The notes below the pieces were generated by a model. It did not search any database. It had not been told where the DNA came from and saw only the letters and a program-made list of their open reading frames with translations. Below, one piece after another: positions 27,274 to 36,484 of a stretch of 64,000 nucleotides of DNA. The translations under genes and the position numbers were made by a program. Location of the stretch: assembly GCA_002632265.1 (NCBI GenBank), contig NQOV01000009.1, positions 1 to 64,000 of the forward strand, written 5' to 3'. Position 1 is the first letter of the stretch, and each line of letters opens with the position of its first letter. This DNA comes from Rhodospirillaceae bacterium MC!. GTDB lineage: Bacteria > Pseudomonadota > Alphaproteobacteria > MC1.

Positions 27274-29115
27274 ATGAATATATTGTATTATTTCTATAAT
27301 AAATTTTTCAACTTTCTATTTATAAATAGGAAAAAATTATCAATATTTATACCTTTTATTGCAGGAATAGTATTTGCATTATGTTATGTTTGGCATATTC
27401 ATAACTATTATTTTGTCTTTCCTCATAGTGCATTATTGTTTGTATTGTCGTCTCTGTCATTTTTAACATCTATATTGATAGTGTTAACATATGAAGATTC
27501 TAGAACTTTCCGAAGAATTGTAAAGGGTATATTACTAATTTGTTTAATGATTTTTATTGGATATATACTATCAGAGCTTAAGATTCTAGAACATAAGGTT
27601 TTAAGGTTTAGATTGATAAAGATCTTAACATTGCTGTTGTTGCTTATTAATACTATAGCGATTTTGTTTGAAAATAAAGTTATATCCGAATCCTATAAGT
27701 ATGTTGTTGAGAATAAACTAGAAGTATTGATGTATTTTATCTGTTTAATACCGTTTTTTTTGTATGTGGGAATTTTGTACCCAGGAGCGGCAAATGGCGA
27801 TACATTGTTTATGTTTCAACAAGCTTCAAGTATTTTGGCTATTAATAATTGGAATCCTGTTATTATAGTCTTTATTTTGAAATTATCGTCAGCTTTGCAT
27901 TTAAAAGCACTTACATTATTATATGTAATAAATACATTATCTATACTGTATTCTGCCATTATATTATCCAGACTAGTTAAAAAGTATAAAATGAAATATA
28001 TATTGCTAGTATTAGTATATATATTTCCTATAATTATGCATCATTTTTATTTACCACCTAAAGGTTCACTGACTACATTCTTAATTATGTGTGCAGTTTC
28101 GACACTTGTTTATTCATTATTTAATACAATATCATATCATTTTTATTTAGGAATAGCCTTCTTGATTGTTGTGTCTCTTATTAGACATAATCAAATTACT
28201 CAAACCTTTATTCTTCTTATACCATTTATTATATTGTATACTTATTATAAAAATACTTCTATAAAATCTAGTATGAAGATTATTATATTATTTTTAATAA
28301 TTATTTTGGGTTTAAATAAAACAATATTAAACAACAAAAATATTATTAACCAAATTGACCCTGCATCTTGGGTATATAGCTCTGATATATTATATATACT
28401 TCTTGATAATAAAAAAACTTGTAAAGAATATCAATTACTGGATAACACTACCAACTGTAAAAAGTATGATCAATTAGTAACTAATTTTGATAAACAAACC
28501 ACCTCGAATTCAATGGCGAAATATATATATATTCATTTTGCCAAGCCTTTCCAAGTAAGAGATATGAGATTATGGCTTAAATATATTTTAAACTATCCAG
28601 GTAGTTGGCTAGAATTTCATTATACAGCAACATTACAAAATTTTTTATATAGTAACCATTACACAAATAATTTAAAATATTCTTCCGATGAGGGTTTAAG
28701 AACTAAATGGCGAATCCAAACAGGAGTAAAAAATAAATATAATTATTCTCTAGGAGATGTTAAATTAAAAAAAGATAGTAAGATTGATGTTTTTATAAAT
28801 AAGCTTGCTATTAATATTTTGTTTAAATATAAACTTTACTTAATGGTTCTAATACTAATTACAACCTTTACAATCAATAAATTTAAATTTACCCCTATAG
28901 CTATGGATGGCATTGTTAAATATAGCTGTATATCATATTATTTATCATTGAGCTGTATAACACTATTCATCCCTTTAGTTTTATTAGTACCTACAGGTTG
29001 GGAAAGTAGATATCTTGCAGGCGTAGACTTTACTTTAATAGTGAGTATAGTAATGTTATTTATTTATCTGTATAAGAAATATACAATGATGAATAACCAT
29101 ATGGAAGTAAGTTAA
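27274..29115 (+). CDS. Large multi-span membrane protein, GT-C-like glycosyltransferase candidate
   Basis: The product is about 613 residues with a dozen or so hydrophobic spans. After about 170 residues comes GILYPGAANGDTLFMFQQAS, whose acidic loop after a span resembles the catalytic loop of GT-C or DUF6020-type proteins, then PIIMHHFYLPPKGSLTTFLI. The C-terminal 220 residues include a polar segment near 375-500 before the last spans. As last gene after a lipid-sugar synthase it may transfer that sugar to a surface glycan in the periplasm. An ATG four codons earlier (27262) is almost touching AGAAGG, so 27274 is preferred. Confidence 0.55.
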   Translation: MNILYYFYNKFFNFLFINRKKLSIFIPFIAGIVFALCYVWHIHNYYFVFPHSALLFVLSSLSFLTSILIVLTYEDSRTFRRIVKGILLICLMIFIGYILSELKILEHKVLRFRLIKILTLLLLLINTIAILFENKVISESYKYVVENKLEVLMYFICLIPFFLYVGILYPGAANGDTLFMFQQASSILAINNWNPVIIVFILKLSSALHLKALTLLYVINTLSILYSAIILSRLVKKYKMKYILLVLVYIFPIIMHHFYLPPKGSLTTFLIMCAVSTLVYSLFNTISYHFYLGIAFLIVVSLIRHNQITQTFILLIPFIILYTYYKNTSIKSSMKIIILFLIIILGLNKTILNNKNIINQIDPASWVYSSDILYILLDNKKTCKEYQLLDNTTNCKKYDQLVTNFDKQTTSNSMAKYIYIHFAKPFQVRDMRLWLKYILNYPGSWLEFHYTATLQNFLYSNHYTNNLKYSSDEGLRTKWRIQTGVKNKYNYSLGDVKLKKDSKIDVFINKLAINILFKYKLYLMVLILITTFTINKFKFTPIAMDGIVKYSCISYYLSLSCITLFIPLVLLVPTGWESRYLAGVDFTLIVSIVMLFIYLYKKYTMMNNHMEVS

Positions 29116-29139
29116 GACTAAATAAAAATGCTCATTGTA

Positions 29140-29382
29140 TGAGCTATACTCGGGCAGATATTTTTTTAGGCGAGCCGAATCTAACAGTGTTATACACAAC
29201 TTGTTCGATCACATATGTATTAAGTGGTTAATCTGTTCTTGTAACAATTTAACTTTCTTGTGAAAAGATAAAAATGATTTTATATCTGGTAATTTTTATT
29301 TAGAATCCACTATATTTACCTAAGATCTTGTTTTTGTGGTTTAGGGTTGTGGGTTGAATATTTAGGCCTGTAATTGTTAAAT
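29140..29382. repeat. Dispersed intergenic repeat, reverse-oriented copy
   Basis: GTTATACACAACTTGTTCGATC near 29190 resembles the GTTACACAAAGTTTGTTCGATC of 44381-44402. Reversed, AAAAACAAGATCTTAG (29320-29335) and the half palindrome TTACAGGCCTAAATATT (near 29356-29372) match blocks in the 44510-44573 element. The gap 29116-29476 holds nothing else recognisable. Confidence 0.55.
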
Positions 29383-29476
29383 TAGGGGTTGAAAGTGGGG
29401 GTGTTAGGGGTTATTTATTAGGTGTAAACTAGCTGAAATGATAATCAATCAATAACTTTAGAAATGGAGTAGAATC

Positions 29477-30001
29477 ATGTTAGTAAATGGAATTCAAGAT
29501 CAAAGTTATGGTAAATATATACCGCCTGCTAATTCGACAAAACATATTAAATCTCAAATAGATACAAATAATCAGAGTATGAATCTTGAGCAGGATAAGG
29601 CTGTAGAGGTGAATCAGTCTTTAGATCAAGCTATGCTTAATAATAGTCATGAAAGTAGTTGGAATTATACTCATATGGAAATTATTAATTTATACAATAC
29701 TTTAGATAGTAATAGTTATGCGAAAATAGATTCGCTAGCACAGAAGTATGCTCAATTATTAATTGAAGATACGCAAGATATCAATCATCAAGCGAAAAAG
29801 GATGTTGCGAATTTTGTTATAAATTCGCATACAAATAATAACCATGAAAACATGCTCTTTTTAAAGAGTTTAATTGAAAGTCATTACCCAACTTCCATGA
29901 GTCATAGCACTGTTACAGATCATCAGCTTGGATATTGTGATCCCAATGATTACACGATTATATATGCGGTGTTATCGGGTATTCGCAGGAAAAATCTGTA
30001 G
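29477..30001 (+). CDS. Hypothetical polar protein
   Basis: The product is 174 residues, not recognised. It is rich in Asn, Ser, His and Gln, has no signal peptide or membrane span and only two aromatic-rich patches (ESSWNYTHMEIINLYNTL; CDPNDYTIIYAVLSG). The ATG has GGAG seven bases before it and the ORF ends before a strong hairpin, so expression is likely. It stands alone between the polysaccharide locus and rplJL. Function unknown; no domain is claimed. Confidence 0.6.
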   Translation: MLVNGIQDQSYGKYIPPANSTKHIKSQIDTNNQSMNLEQDKAVEVNQSLDQAMLNNSHESSWNYTHMEIINLYNTLDSNSYAKIDSLAQKYAQLLIEDTQDINHQAKKDVANFVINSHTNNNHENMLFLKSLIESHYPTSMSHSTVTDHQLGYCDPNDYTIIYAVLSGIRRKNL

Positions 30002-30019
30002 AAAAATTATGTAAAGAAA

Positions 30020-30049
30020 ATCCCATATATCACGGATGATATATGGGAT
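30020..30049. terminator. Hairpin between the hypothetical gene and rplL
   Basis: ATCCCATATATCA and TGATATATGGGAT form a perfect 13-bp stem with a CGGA tetraloop. Only a short T-rich tail follows on the plus strand; on the minus strand TTTTCTTTAC follows, so it may serve mainly rplL. Confidence 0.7.
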
Positions 30050-30090
30050 CTTGTGTTGAATTAATTAACTAATTATAGTTATATTTATAA

Positions 30091-30465
30091 TTATTTAATT
30101 TCAACAGTAGCACCAGCAGCTTCTAATTTCTTTTGAAGTTCTTCAGCTTCTGCTTTTTCAACGCCTTCTTTTACAGCTTTAGGAGCACCTTCTACTAGTT
30201 CTTTAGCTTCTTTTAAGCCAAGGCCAGTAATAGCACGTACTTCTTTAATTACCGAAATTTTGTTGCCACCAGCACTTGCTAGGATAACATCGAAGTCAGT
30301 TTTGTCTTCGCCACCAGCACCGCCAGCACCGCCAGCCGCAGCTGCAACAGCTACAGGAGCAGCCGCAGACACGCCCCATTTTTCTTCTAATAATTTAGAA
30401 AGCTCTGCAGCTTCTAATACTGTTAAAGTTGAAAGTTCATCTACTAGTTTATTTAAATCAGCCAT
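30091..30465 (-). CDS. rplL: 50S ribosomal protein L7/L12
   Basis: The product is 124 residues: an N-terminal dimer domain ([20 protein letters not shown]), an Ala/Gly hinge near residues 36-53 and a C-terminal factor-binding domain ([20 protein letters not shown]). It forms the ribosomal stalk that recruits translation factors. It follows rplJ by 111 bases, probably in one operon. Confidence 0.98.
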   Translation of the reverse strand: MADLNKLVDELSTLTVLEAAELSKLLEEKWGVSAAAPVAVAAAAGGAGGAGGEDKTDFDVILASAGGNKISVIKEVRAITGLGLKEAKELVEGAPKAVKEGVEKAEAEELQKKLEAAGATVEIK

Positions 30466-30576
30466 GATTTTATTCCTTTGTAAAGTTTTTCATAATCTTG
30501 TAAAAAGATCTTAGATTATGATATATATTAATTGTATAAAAAACACTTAAGTAATTGTTCTTAATATGAATTAAGA

Positions 30577-31089
30577 TTAAGCCGCACTGTTTCCATAAGC
30601 ACTAAACACACGTGCAAGTTGCGATGCAGGAGCACCGCTTACAACTGCAATTTTTTGTGCTGGAGCTTGAAGCACACCAACGATTTTACCACGAAGTTCA
30701 TCAAGAGATGGTAAGCTAGCTAATGCTTTAACTTGTTTAACATCTAGAAATTCGCCATTTAGACAACCGCCTAAAACTTGTAATTTATCGTTTGATTTTG
30801 CAAATTCCACAGCAGATTTCGCCGCTGCCACAGGATCAGCAGAAATTGCCAATCCTGTAGGACCTGTTAAAAGATCCGTAATATTTTCAAACTCTGTGCC
30901 TTTTAGAGCAAGACGGGTCAATCTATTTTTCGTTACTTTAAAATCTGCCCCAGCTTCACGCACTTGATTACGCAGGCCAGTAACTTCCGCCACTGTTAAA
31001 CCCGAATAATGAGTAACAACCACCAAGGAAGACGCTTTAAAGCGAGCTTGCATATCTGCAATAAACTCTTCTTTTTGTAAACGATCCAT
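30577..31089 (-). CDS. rplJ: 50S ribosomal protein L10
   Basis: The product is 170 residues, beginning MDRLQKEEFIADMQARFKAS, with VVVTHYSGLTVAEVTGLRNQ and FKVTKNRLTRLAL segments. It anchors L7/L12 dimers to 23S rRNA. In many bacteria L10-L12 binds the leader and represses its own synthesis. Here the gene is not preceded by rplK-rplA; a plus-strand binding-protein gene lies upstream, so rplJL has its own promoter and a leader of about 210 nt. Confidence 0.97.
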   Translation of the reverse strand: MDRLQKEEFIADMQARFKASSLVVVTHYSGLTVAEVTGLRNQVREAGADFKVTKNRLTRLALKGTEFENITDLLTGPTGLAISADPVAAAKSAVEFAKSNDKLQVLGGCLNGEFLDVKQVKALASLPSLDELRGKIVGVLQAPAQKIAVVSGAPASQLARVFSAYGNSAA

Positions 31090-31261
31090 AAGATTCGTCC
31101 CTTCAGTCTAATTCTTATTTAAACACGATGATATTTTATTTGATAAATCAAGATAATTTACCCACTAAAACATCGCCAATTGCCTGCCGTCTTTTATGTT
31201 GTTTATAAAATAAATACATAATAAACTGCTATCTGTATAGGAAATTAAATCAGCTTAAGAG

Positions 31262-31305
31262 AAAAAATCCCCAAGCTAACACCTATAGTCTTTGACAGGC
31301 TTAGG
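31262..31305 (-). promoter_or_regulatory. Attenuator-like hairpin at the 5' end of the rplJ leader
   Basis: On the minus strand CCTAAGC (31305-31299) can pair with GCTTGGG (31276-31270), seven pairs with one G-U, followed at once by TTTTTT. It begins almost at the predicted transcription start, so it could stop early transcripts unless remodelled. A short stem with a long loop makes this tentative. Confidence 0.35.
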
Positions 31306-31308
31306 ATA

Positions 31309-31337
31309 CTTATACCAAAATATCATATAAAATGCAA
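31309..31337 (-). promoter_or_regulatory. Promoter candidate for rplJ-rplL
   Basis: TTGCAT, 17 bases, then TATAAG on the minus strand. The -35 is preceded by AAAGTGC as in the str promoter. Predicted start is near 31302, about 210 bases before rplJ. Confidence 0.55.
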
Positions 31338-31375
31338 GCACTTTCTTACATTTTTTAATTTTTATTTTTGAGTGG

Positions 31376-31404
31376 TTGACTTTTTAGTCATATAATTATA
31401 TTAT
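31376..31404 (+). promoter_or_regulatory. Promoter candidate for the binding-protein gene at 31464
   Basis: TTGACT and TATTAT with a 17-base spacer, ending about 60 bases before the ATG. It is divergent from and close to the rplJ promoter. Confidence 0.6.
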
Positions 31405-31463
31405 AGAGTATCAAGACCTTTAATATTATCCTTATCCTAAGTTGAAAAATAGATCCTAAAAGC

Positions 31464-32324
31464 ATGAAAAAAATATTATCATTTATATTGCTGTTTGTAG
31501 CAATTCTACTATTTAGCACTGTAGCGAATGCACGTAGCTATAGTTTTTGCCTATATGACAATCCACCATTTAACTTTAAAAAAGCAAGTAAAATCCAAGG
31601 TTTGGACATGGATATCATCAATGCTATTATCGATCCGAAAAAGGATAAAAAGTTAATTATCAATAGCCAGCGTTCCGTATGTTTAAAGCTCTTAAAGGAA
31701 AATATTGTTGATGTGGTGGCAGGTAACTTCATATTTACCAGCGATAAATACCATGATTATAGATTTTCTACCGTTCTCTATAGCGATCCGCCTGTCTTGT
31801 TTTACCGTGCCTACGAGAAAGATATTTTCGCCGTTAATGATGTGTATCAATTAAGAAACACGCCCATATCTGTGGATCGTACATCTGATTTCAATAAGGT
31901 TCTCGAACGTATGAAAGGTGAATATAACATCTTCATTTCCAAAGAAAAAAACATCGACGTAGCCTTACATAAATTACTCAATAAACATATAGATTATCTA
32001 TTCACATCCTTAGATATCATCGGCTTAGCAAATGATACCCCAGAACTTTCAGCCTTAACAAACGTCGTCCTGGATTCTACAAACAACTATCTAGACATCC
32101 CAGTACACCAACTCAAATTCTATTACCCCCGTGGCTGGCTCTTCTCTAACGATCTCAACAAACGCCTAAAAGTAAGATCCCTAGATCTCAAACTACGCAA
32201 GATCTACATCAATGGCACTCTAAATAAATTACTCAAAAAATACCACCTAGAATTCCTATATCCGCAAAAATACCAAGACGGTAAATCATATGTAGAGCCT
32301 AGTATTAAAATTATTAATAACTAG
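31464..32324 (+). CDS. Periplasmic solute-binding-like protein, orphan
   Basis: The product is 286 residues with a signal peptide (KKILSFILLFVAILLFSTVANA, cleaved near residue 24). The mature part follows the family 3 binding fold: YSFCLYDNPPFNF, IQGLDMDIINAI, ENIVDVVAGNFIFTSD. The fold ends in GTLNKLLKKYHLEFLYPQ. No transporter genes are nearby. Ligand unknown. It resembles the protein at 4031 in plan but not closely in sequence. The ribosome-binding site is weak. Confidence 0.7.
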   Translation: MKKILSFILLFVAILLFSTVANARSYSFCLYDNPPFNFKKASKIQGLDMDIINAIIDPKKDKKLIINSQRSVCLKLLKENIVDVVAGNFIFTSDKYHDYRFSTVLYSDPPVLFYRAYEKDIFAVNDVYQLRNTPISVDRTSDFNKVLERMKGEYNIFISKEKNIDVALHKLLNKHIDYLFTSLDIIGLANDTPELSALTNVVLDSTNNYLDIPVHQLKFYYPRGWLFSNDLNKRLKVRSLDLKLRKIYINGTLNKLLKKYHLEFLYPQKYQDGKSYVEPSIKIINN

Positions 32325-32374
32325 CGTGCTGTAAGCCAAACAAGATAAAATATATGGAAATTCTAGACCATTAG

Positions 32375-34222
32375 CTATTCCAACTTCAAGCGATTATATT
32401 CTTCTATCACATTTAGAAATCTTTCGCCGTATTTTTTGAGTTTGATTTCGCCGATGCCTGTGATGTCGAGCATGGAATCTAGGGTTGTGGGTTTAACTAT
32501 GCTTAGTTCTACTAGGGTTTGGATAGTAAAGATATAAAATACTGGGACGTTGACTTCTCTGGAAATTTCGGCACAGCGTTCTCGTAGCATGTCGTATAGT
32601 TCTTTATCTTCAGGGGATAGGCTTTGGACTGTGCCTATGTCGTGTGTATCTGTGGTTTTTTTGTTGAGTTTGTTGACGTATTTGGGTTTATCTTTGCGTA
32701 AAGTGAATCTTACTTCGGCGTTGCCTTTTAGGATATCGATGGATTTTTCGGTTAGCTTTAAAGCTCTGTATTCTTCATGGTTAACAGTTAAAAGGTTTTG
32801 CGATATCAATTGGCGTAAAAAGGAATTCCATTGTTGTTTTGTGTATTCCTTGCCTATGCCGTAAGTGGATAATTTATTGTGTCTTAAAGTTAGGATTCTC
32901 TCCACCTTAGATCCTAAGAGTATATTTATAATGTGCGATCCGCTTGATCTCTGCCCTACTCGATGAACACAAGAAAGGAGTTTTTGTGCAGGGATCAAGC
33001 CGTCTATGGTGTTAAGTGGTTCTAGGCAGGAATCACAATTGCCACAAGGTTCACAGTTATCGCCAAAGTACTCAAGAAGAACTTGACGGCGACAACGTGA
33101 AGTTTCACACAATCCTAAAAGAGAATTAAGCTTTTTCCCTTGGATCTTTTTTTGCTCTAAAGATGCGTTACTTTCGTCAATGAAACGACGTTGCATGGCC
33201 ACATCTTGCATACCAAAATTTAGCCATACGACTGACGGTTCGCCGTCTCGTCCTGCACGTCCTGTTTCTTGGTAGTAATCTTCAATGGATTTCGGTAAAT
33301 CCAAATGGGCAACGAATCTCACATTCGGCTTATCAACTCCCATACCGAAAGCATTGGTGGCCACCATGATAATGCTCTCTTCATTAATGAATTTACGCTG
33401 ATTATCCGTACGAATCTTAGAAGATAATCCCGCATGATAAGGGATAGCATTATATCCCCTTTCCACTAACCATTCGGCAGTACTTTCCACTCTTTTACGT
33501 GAGATACAATATATAATACCCGTACCTTCTTGGGTGGCGTATTCGGTTTTTAAGAATCTCGATAGCTGTTCCTTGGATTTATTTTTATACTCAATACAAT
33601 AACGAATGTTAGGACGATCAAAACCAGAAAGAAACTTATTAAAATCCTTAAAGTGTAATTTATCAATGATATCGCCACGTGTGAGTTTATCAGCGGTAGC
33701 CGTTAGGGCGATCATGGGAATTTGAGGAAAACGCTCACGTAATGCCATGAGTTGCATATATTCAGGACGGAAATCATGACCCCATTGGGAAACACAATGA
33801 GCTTCATCTACCGCAAATAGACAGATGTTAACATTAGATATAAGATCCATAAACTTACTACTAATGGCTTTTTCAGGTGAGACATATAATATATCTATCT
33901 CATGGTTACGTACACGCTCTTGGGTTTCCTTAAACTCATCGTAAGACATGGAAGAATTAAGAGTAGCCACCTGTACCCCACGCTCTTGTAAGGCCATAAC
34001 CTGATCATTCATCAAAGCTATCAACGGCGATATGACAATCCCCATACCGTCCTTATATAAAGACGGTAACTGATAACATAAGGATTTACCTGCTCCTGTG
34101 GGCATAATAGCTAGGGTATCCTTATTATTGATAATCGAATCAATAATCTCACCTTGATAGGTTTTTAAGGAATCATATCCCCATACTTTTTTTAATATAG
34201 TTAAAACTTTAGGATCAGTCAT
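32375..34222 (-). CDS. recQ: ATP-dependent DNA helicase RecQ
   Basis: The product is 615 residues. Helicase motif I MPTGAGKSLCYQLP is near residue 42, DEAH in FAVDEAHCVSQWGHDFRPEY near 140, and the motif VI region ETGRAGRDGEPS near 325. The zinc site includes CRRQVLLEYFGDNCEPCGNCDSC near 375-397, followed by a winged helix and a C-terminal HRDC domain (about 535-612). It unwinds 3'-overhang substrates in recombination and fork repair. It is transcribed alone, convergent with the binding-protein gene. Confidence 0.95.
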   Translation of the reverse strand: MTDPKVLTILKKVWGYDSLKTYQGEIIDSIINNKDTLAIMPTGAGKSLCYQLPSLYKDGMGIVISPLIALMNDQVMALQERGVQVATLNSSMSYDEFKETQERVRNHEIDILYVSPEKAISSKFMDLISNVNICLFAVDEAHCVSQWGHDFRPEYMQLMALRERFPQIPMIALTATADKLTRGDIIDKLHFKDFNKFLSGFDRPNIRYCIEYKNKSKEQLSRFLKTEYATQEGTGIIYCISRKRVESTAEWLVERGYNAIPYHAGLSSKIRTDNQRKFINEESIIMVATNAFGMGVDKPNVRFVAHLDLPKSIEDYYQETGRAGRDGEPSVVWLNFGMQDVAMQRRFIDESNASLEQKKIQGKKLNSLLGLCETSRCRRQVLLEYFGDNCEPCGNCDSCLEPLNTIDGLIPAQKLLSCVHRVGQRSSGSHIINILLGSKVERILTLRHNKLSTYGIGKEYTKQQWNSFLRQLISQNLLTVNHEEYRALKLTEKSIDILKGNAEVRFTLRKDKPKYVNKLNKKTTDTHDIGTVQSLSPEDKELYDMLRERCAEISREVNVPVFYIFTIQTLVELSIVKPTTLDSMLDITGIGEIKLKKYGERFLNVIEEYNRLKLE

Positions 34223-34276
34223 CTTCTACTTTTGTTTGTGCTTAAGTTGGGAATCCTATTTTTTTAGGAGTGTAAA

Positions 34277-34289
34277 AAAGTGCTTGAGT
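34277..34289 (+). promoter_or_regulatory. AAAGTGCTTGA motif in the recQ-fliL gap
   Basis: AAAGTGCTTGAGT repeats the extended -35 string of the str and rplJ promoters, here on the plus strand about 350 bases before fliL. No well-spaced -10 box follows (TAAAAG is at 15 bases). The rest of 34223-34637 is AT-rich without a gene. Confidence 0.25.
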
Positions 34290-34637
34290 GCTTTTTCATA
34301 GTCCTAAAAGAATATAACAAATATATCAGAACAATACAACATATTTATTATATTTACAATAATGTACGATATTTTCAAAAAAATATTCTAGATATTTTCA
34401 TGAATAAATATCAACTCAAGATCATGATTAATCCTTGAATTTACTATATATTCATTCTATGGAAAAAGATAGCTAGAAAGAAAATATGGAAAATAAATTA
34501 ATATATCTTAAGATTCGCTTGATTTATGCTCTATAAATTGTTAGTATTTAAGTATTATTATAGAATCCTAAAGTGTAGCATTCTATAATTTACTAAAGTT
34601 AATTGATTTACTAAATATAAAGCGAGTATTTAATAGC

Positions 34638-35186
34638 ATGGCTGAAGATGAAGTATTAGACGAAGAGTTCGACGAAGATGACGAAGAGTCGAGCGGTGGT
34701 GGCGGTGGCGGTAAGAAGAAACTTATCATCATCATAATAGTGATCATTCTATTGTTGGGTGGTTTAGGTGTTGGTGCTATGCTATTATTTGGTGGCAAAA
34801 GCAAGAAATCCGAGACCATATTGTCTTCCGCACAAAAAACAGGGAAGTTAGTTAACGCCGAAGATCAAGTAGGTGTGAACATTTTCTTCTTTAAAATGCC
34901 GAAACTTATGATTAATATCAGATCCAACGGTGGCGAATCGTCATTGCTGGGGATAGCTATTACTCTTGAGATCAAAGGCGGAGCACAAGATTTCGCTACA
35001 GTTCAATCTTTAGCTCCTCGTTTGAATAATAGATTCGAAGTCTTCTTACGTCAATTGCGAAAAAGTGATCTCGAAGGATCATCTGGATTGCTAAGACTAC
35101 GAGAAGAAATGTTGGATCGTGCAAATGTTGCAGCCTCTCCAATTATCATTAAAGATGTATTAATAAGAGAGTTCATTATAAAATAA
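34638..35186 (+). CDS. fliL: Flagellar basal body-associated protein FliL
   Basis: The product is 182 residues: an acidic start (MAEDEVLDEEFDEDDEES), a poly-Gly linker, one hydrophobic span (KLIIIIIVIILLLGGLGVGA, about 29-48) and a periplasmic stomatin-like FliL domain ending IIKDVLIREFIIK. It supports stator function around the motor. It heads the fliL-fliM-DUF6468-motE run. The acidic, Gly-rich cytoplasmic end is longer than in many FliL proteins. Confidence 0.9.
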   Translation: MAEDEVLDEEFDEDDEESSGGGGGGKKKLIIIIIVIILLLGGLGVGAMLLFGGKSKKSETILSSAQKTGKLVNAEDQVGVNIFFFKMPKLMINIRSNGGESSLLGIAITLEIKGGAQDFATVQSLAPRLNNRFEVFLRQLRKSDLEGSSGLLRLREEMLDRANVAASPIIIKDVLIREFIIK

Positions 35187-35320
35187 AATGTGTAGTAGTA
35201 TAGATAAAATTAACTTTTTATCTGTATACTATCAAGATTAGTTAAATTCACGTGAATAATATTAAAAAAATATTACATATGTATTATATATAAATTTAAG
35301 TAATTATGTAGGTTGATAGA

Positions 35321-36484
35321 ATGGCAGAAGATGAAGACTGGGACGAAGTTCTAGAAGGTGAAGAAGGCGGCGAAGGCGGCGAAGGCGACGCTGGACTAAC
35401 CTCCGAGTGGGAAAACATGATGGGCGATGGTACTGATGATTCAGATACCGATTCCATTGCCACTCGTGTGGACGACGGCGGAACAGCTAGAGTTCTAAAC
35501 CAAAACGAAATCGATGGCCTTTTAGGTTTCGATAGTAGCCCTGATGCTGATGATACAGAAGGCGGTATTCAAGCTATCTTGAATTCGGCGTTGGTTTCCT
35601 ATGAACGTCTGCCTATGCTCGAAGTTGTATTCGATCGTTTGATCCGTTTATTAACAACATCTTTACGTAACTTCACATCAGATAGTGTGGAATTATCACT
35701 TGATACCGTACAATCATTACGATTTGGTGATTATCTAAACTCGATCCCCTTACCTGCGATGATTGCGGTATTTAAAGCCGAAGAATGGGACAACCATGGC
35801 TTAATGACTGTCGACAGTTCGCTAATCTACTCTATTATCGATGTACTTTTAGGTGGTCGTCGTGGTACTGCGGCCATGCGTATTGAGGGGCGACCTTATA
35901 CGACTATTGAGCGTAGTTTGGTAGAACGTTTATTACAAATGGTATTAAATGATTTATCTGCTGCTTTCGATCCTTTATCGCCTGTAACATTACGCTTTGA
36001 GCGTTTGGAAACCAATCCAAGATTCGCCACCATTTCCCGTCCATCCAATGCGGCAATTATTGCTCGTTTGCGTGTGGATATGGATGACCGTGGTGGTACA
36101 ATCGAACTAATTTTCCCTTATGCTACTCTAGAACCGATTCGTGAATTATTACTACAAATGTTCATGGGTGAAAAATTCGGTCGAGATTCCATCTGGGAAA
36201 CTCACTTATCACGTGAATTATGGCAAACAGAAATTGAACTTGAAGCTATCATGGGCGAACAAATCTCATCACTACGAGAAGTATTAACGTGGGAAGTAGG
36301 CTCGCAGATCGTATTCAACGTAACCCCAAATACTAAAGTTCGCTTTAGGAGTGGCGGTAAGGATATGTTCCTAGGAAGAATGGGGCGAAAAGGTGCTAAA
36401 CTAGCCATAAAATTAGAAGATCAAATGATCGGACAAGACCAAATGGTAGAAGATCCGGAAGACGAATTGGGGGATAATGTTTAA
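35321..36484 (+). CDS. fliM: Flagellar motor switch protein FliM
   Basis: The product is 387 residues. The CheY-binding LNQNEIDGLLGF motif is near residue 58, the middle domain includes RLIRLLTTSLRNFTSD and FKAEEWDNHGLMTVD, and the C-terminal SpoA/FliN-like part has VGSQIVFNVTPNTKVRFRSG. It couples chemotaxis signalling to rotor direction. A 55-residue acidic extension (EGEEGGEGGEGDAG) precedes the CheY motif, and like FliL the protein starts MAEDE. AGG lies eight bases before the ATG. It overlaps the next gene as TAATG. Confidence 0.95.
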   Translation: MAEDEDWDEVLEGEEGGEGGEGDAGLTSEWENMMGDGTDDSDTDSIATRVDDGGTARVLNQNEIDGLLGFDSSPDADDTEGGIQAILNSALVSYERLPMLEVVFDRLIRLLTTSLRNFTSDSVELSLDTVQSLRFGDYLNSIPLPAMIAVFKAEEWDNHGLMTVDSSLIYSIIDVLLGGRRGTAAMRIEGRPYTTIERSLVERLLQMVLNDLSAAFDPLSPVTLRFERLETNPRFATISRPSNAAIIARLRVDMDDRGGTIELIFPYATLEPIRELLLQMFMGEKFGRDSIWETHLSRELWQTEIELEAIMGEQISSLREVLTWEVGSQIVFNVTPNTKVRFRSGGKDMFLGRMGRKGAKLAIKLEDQMIGQDQMVEDPEDELGDNV

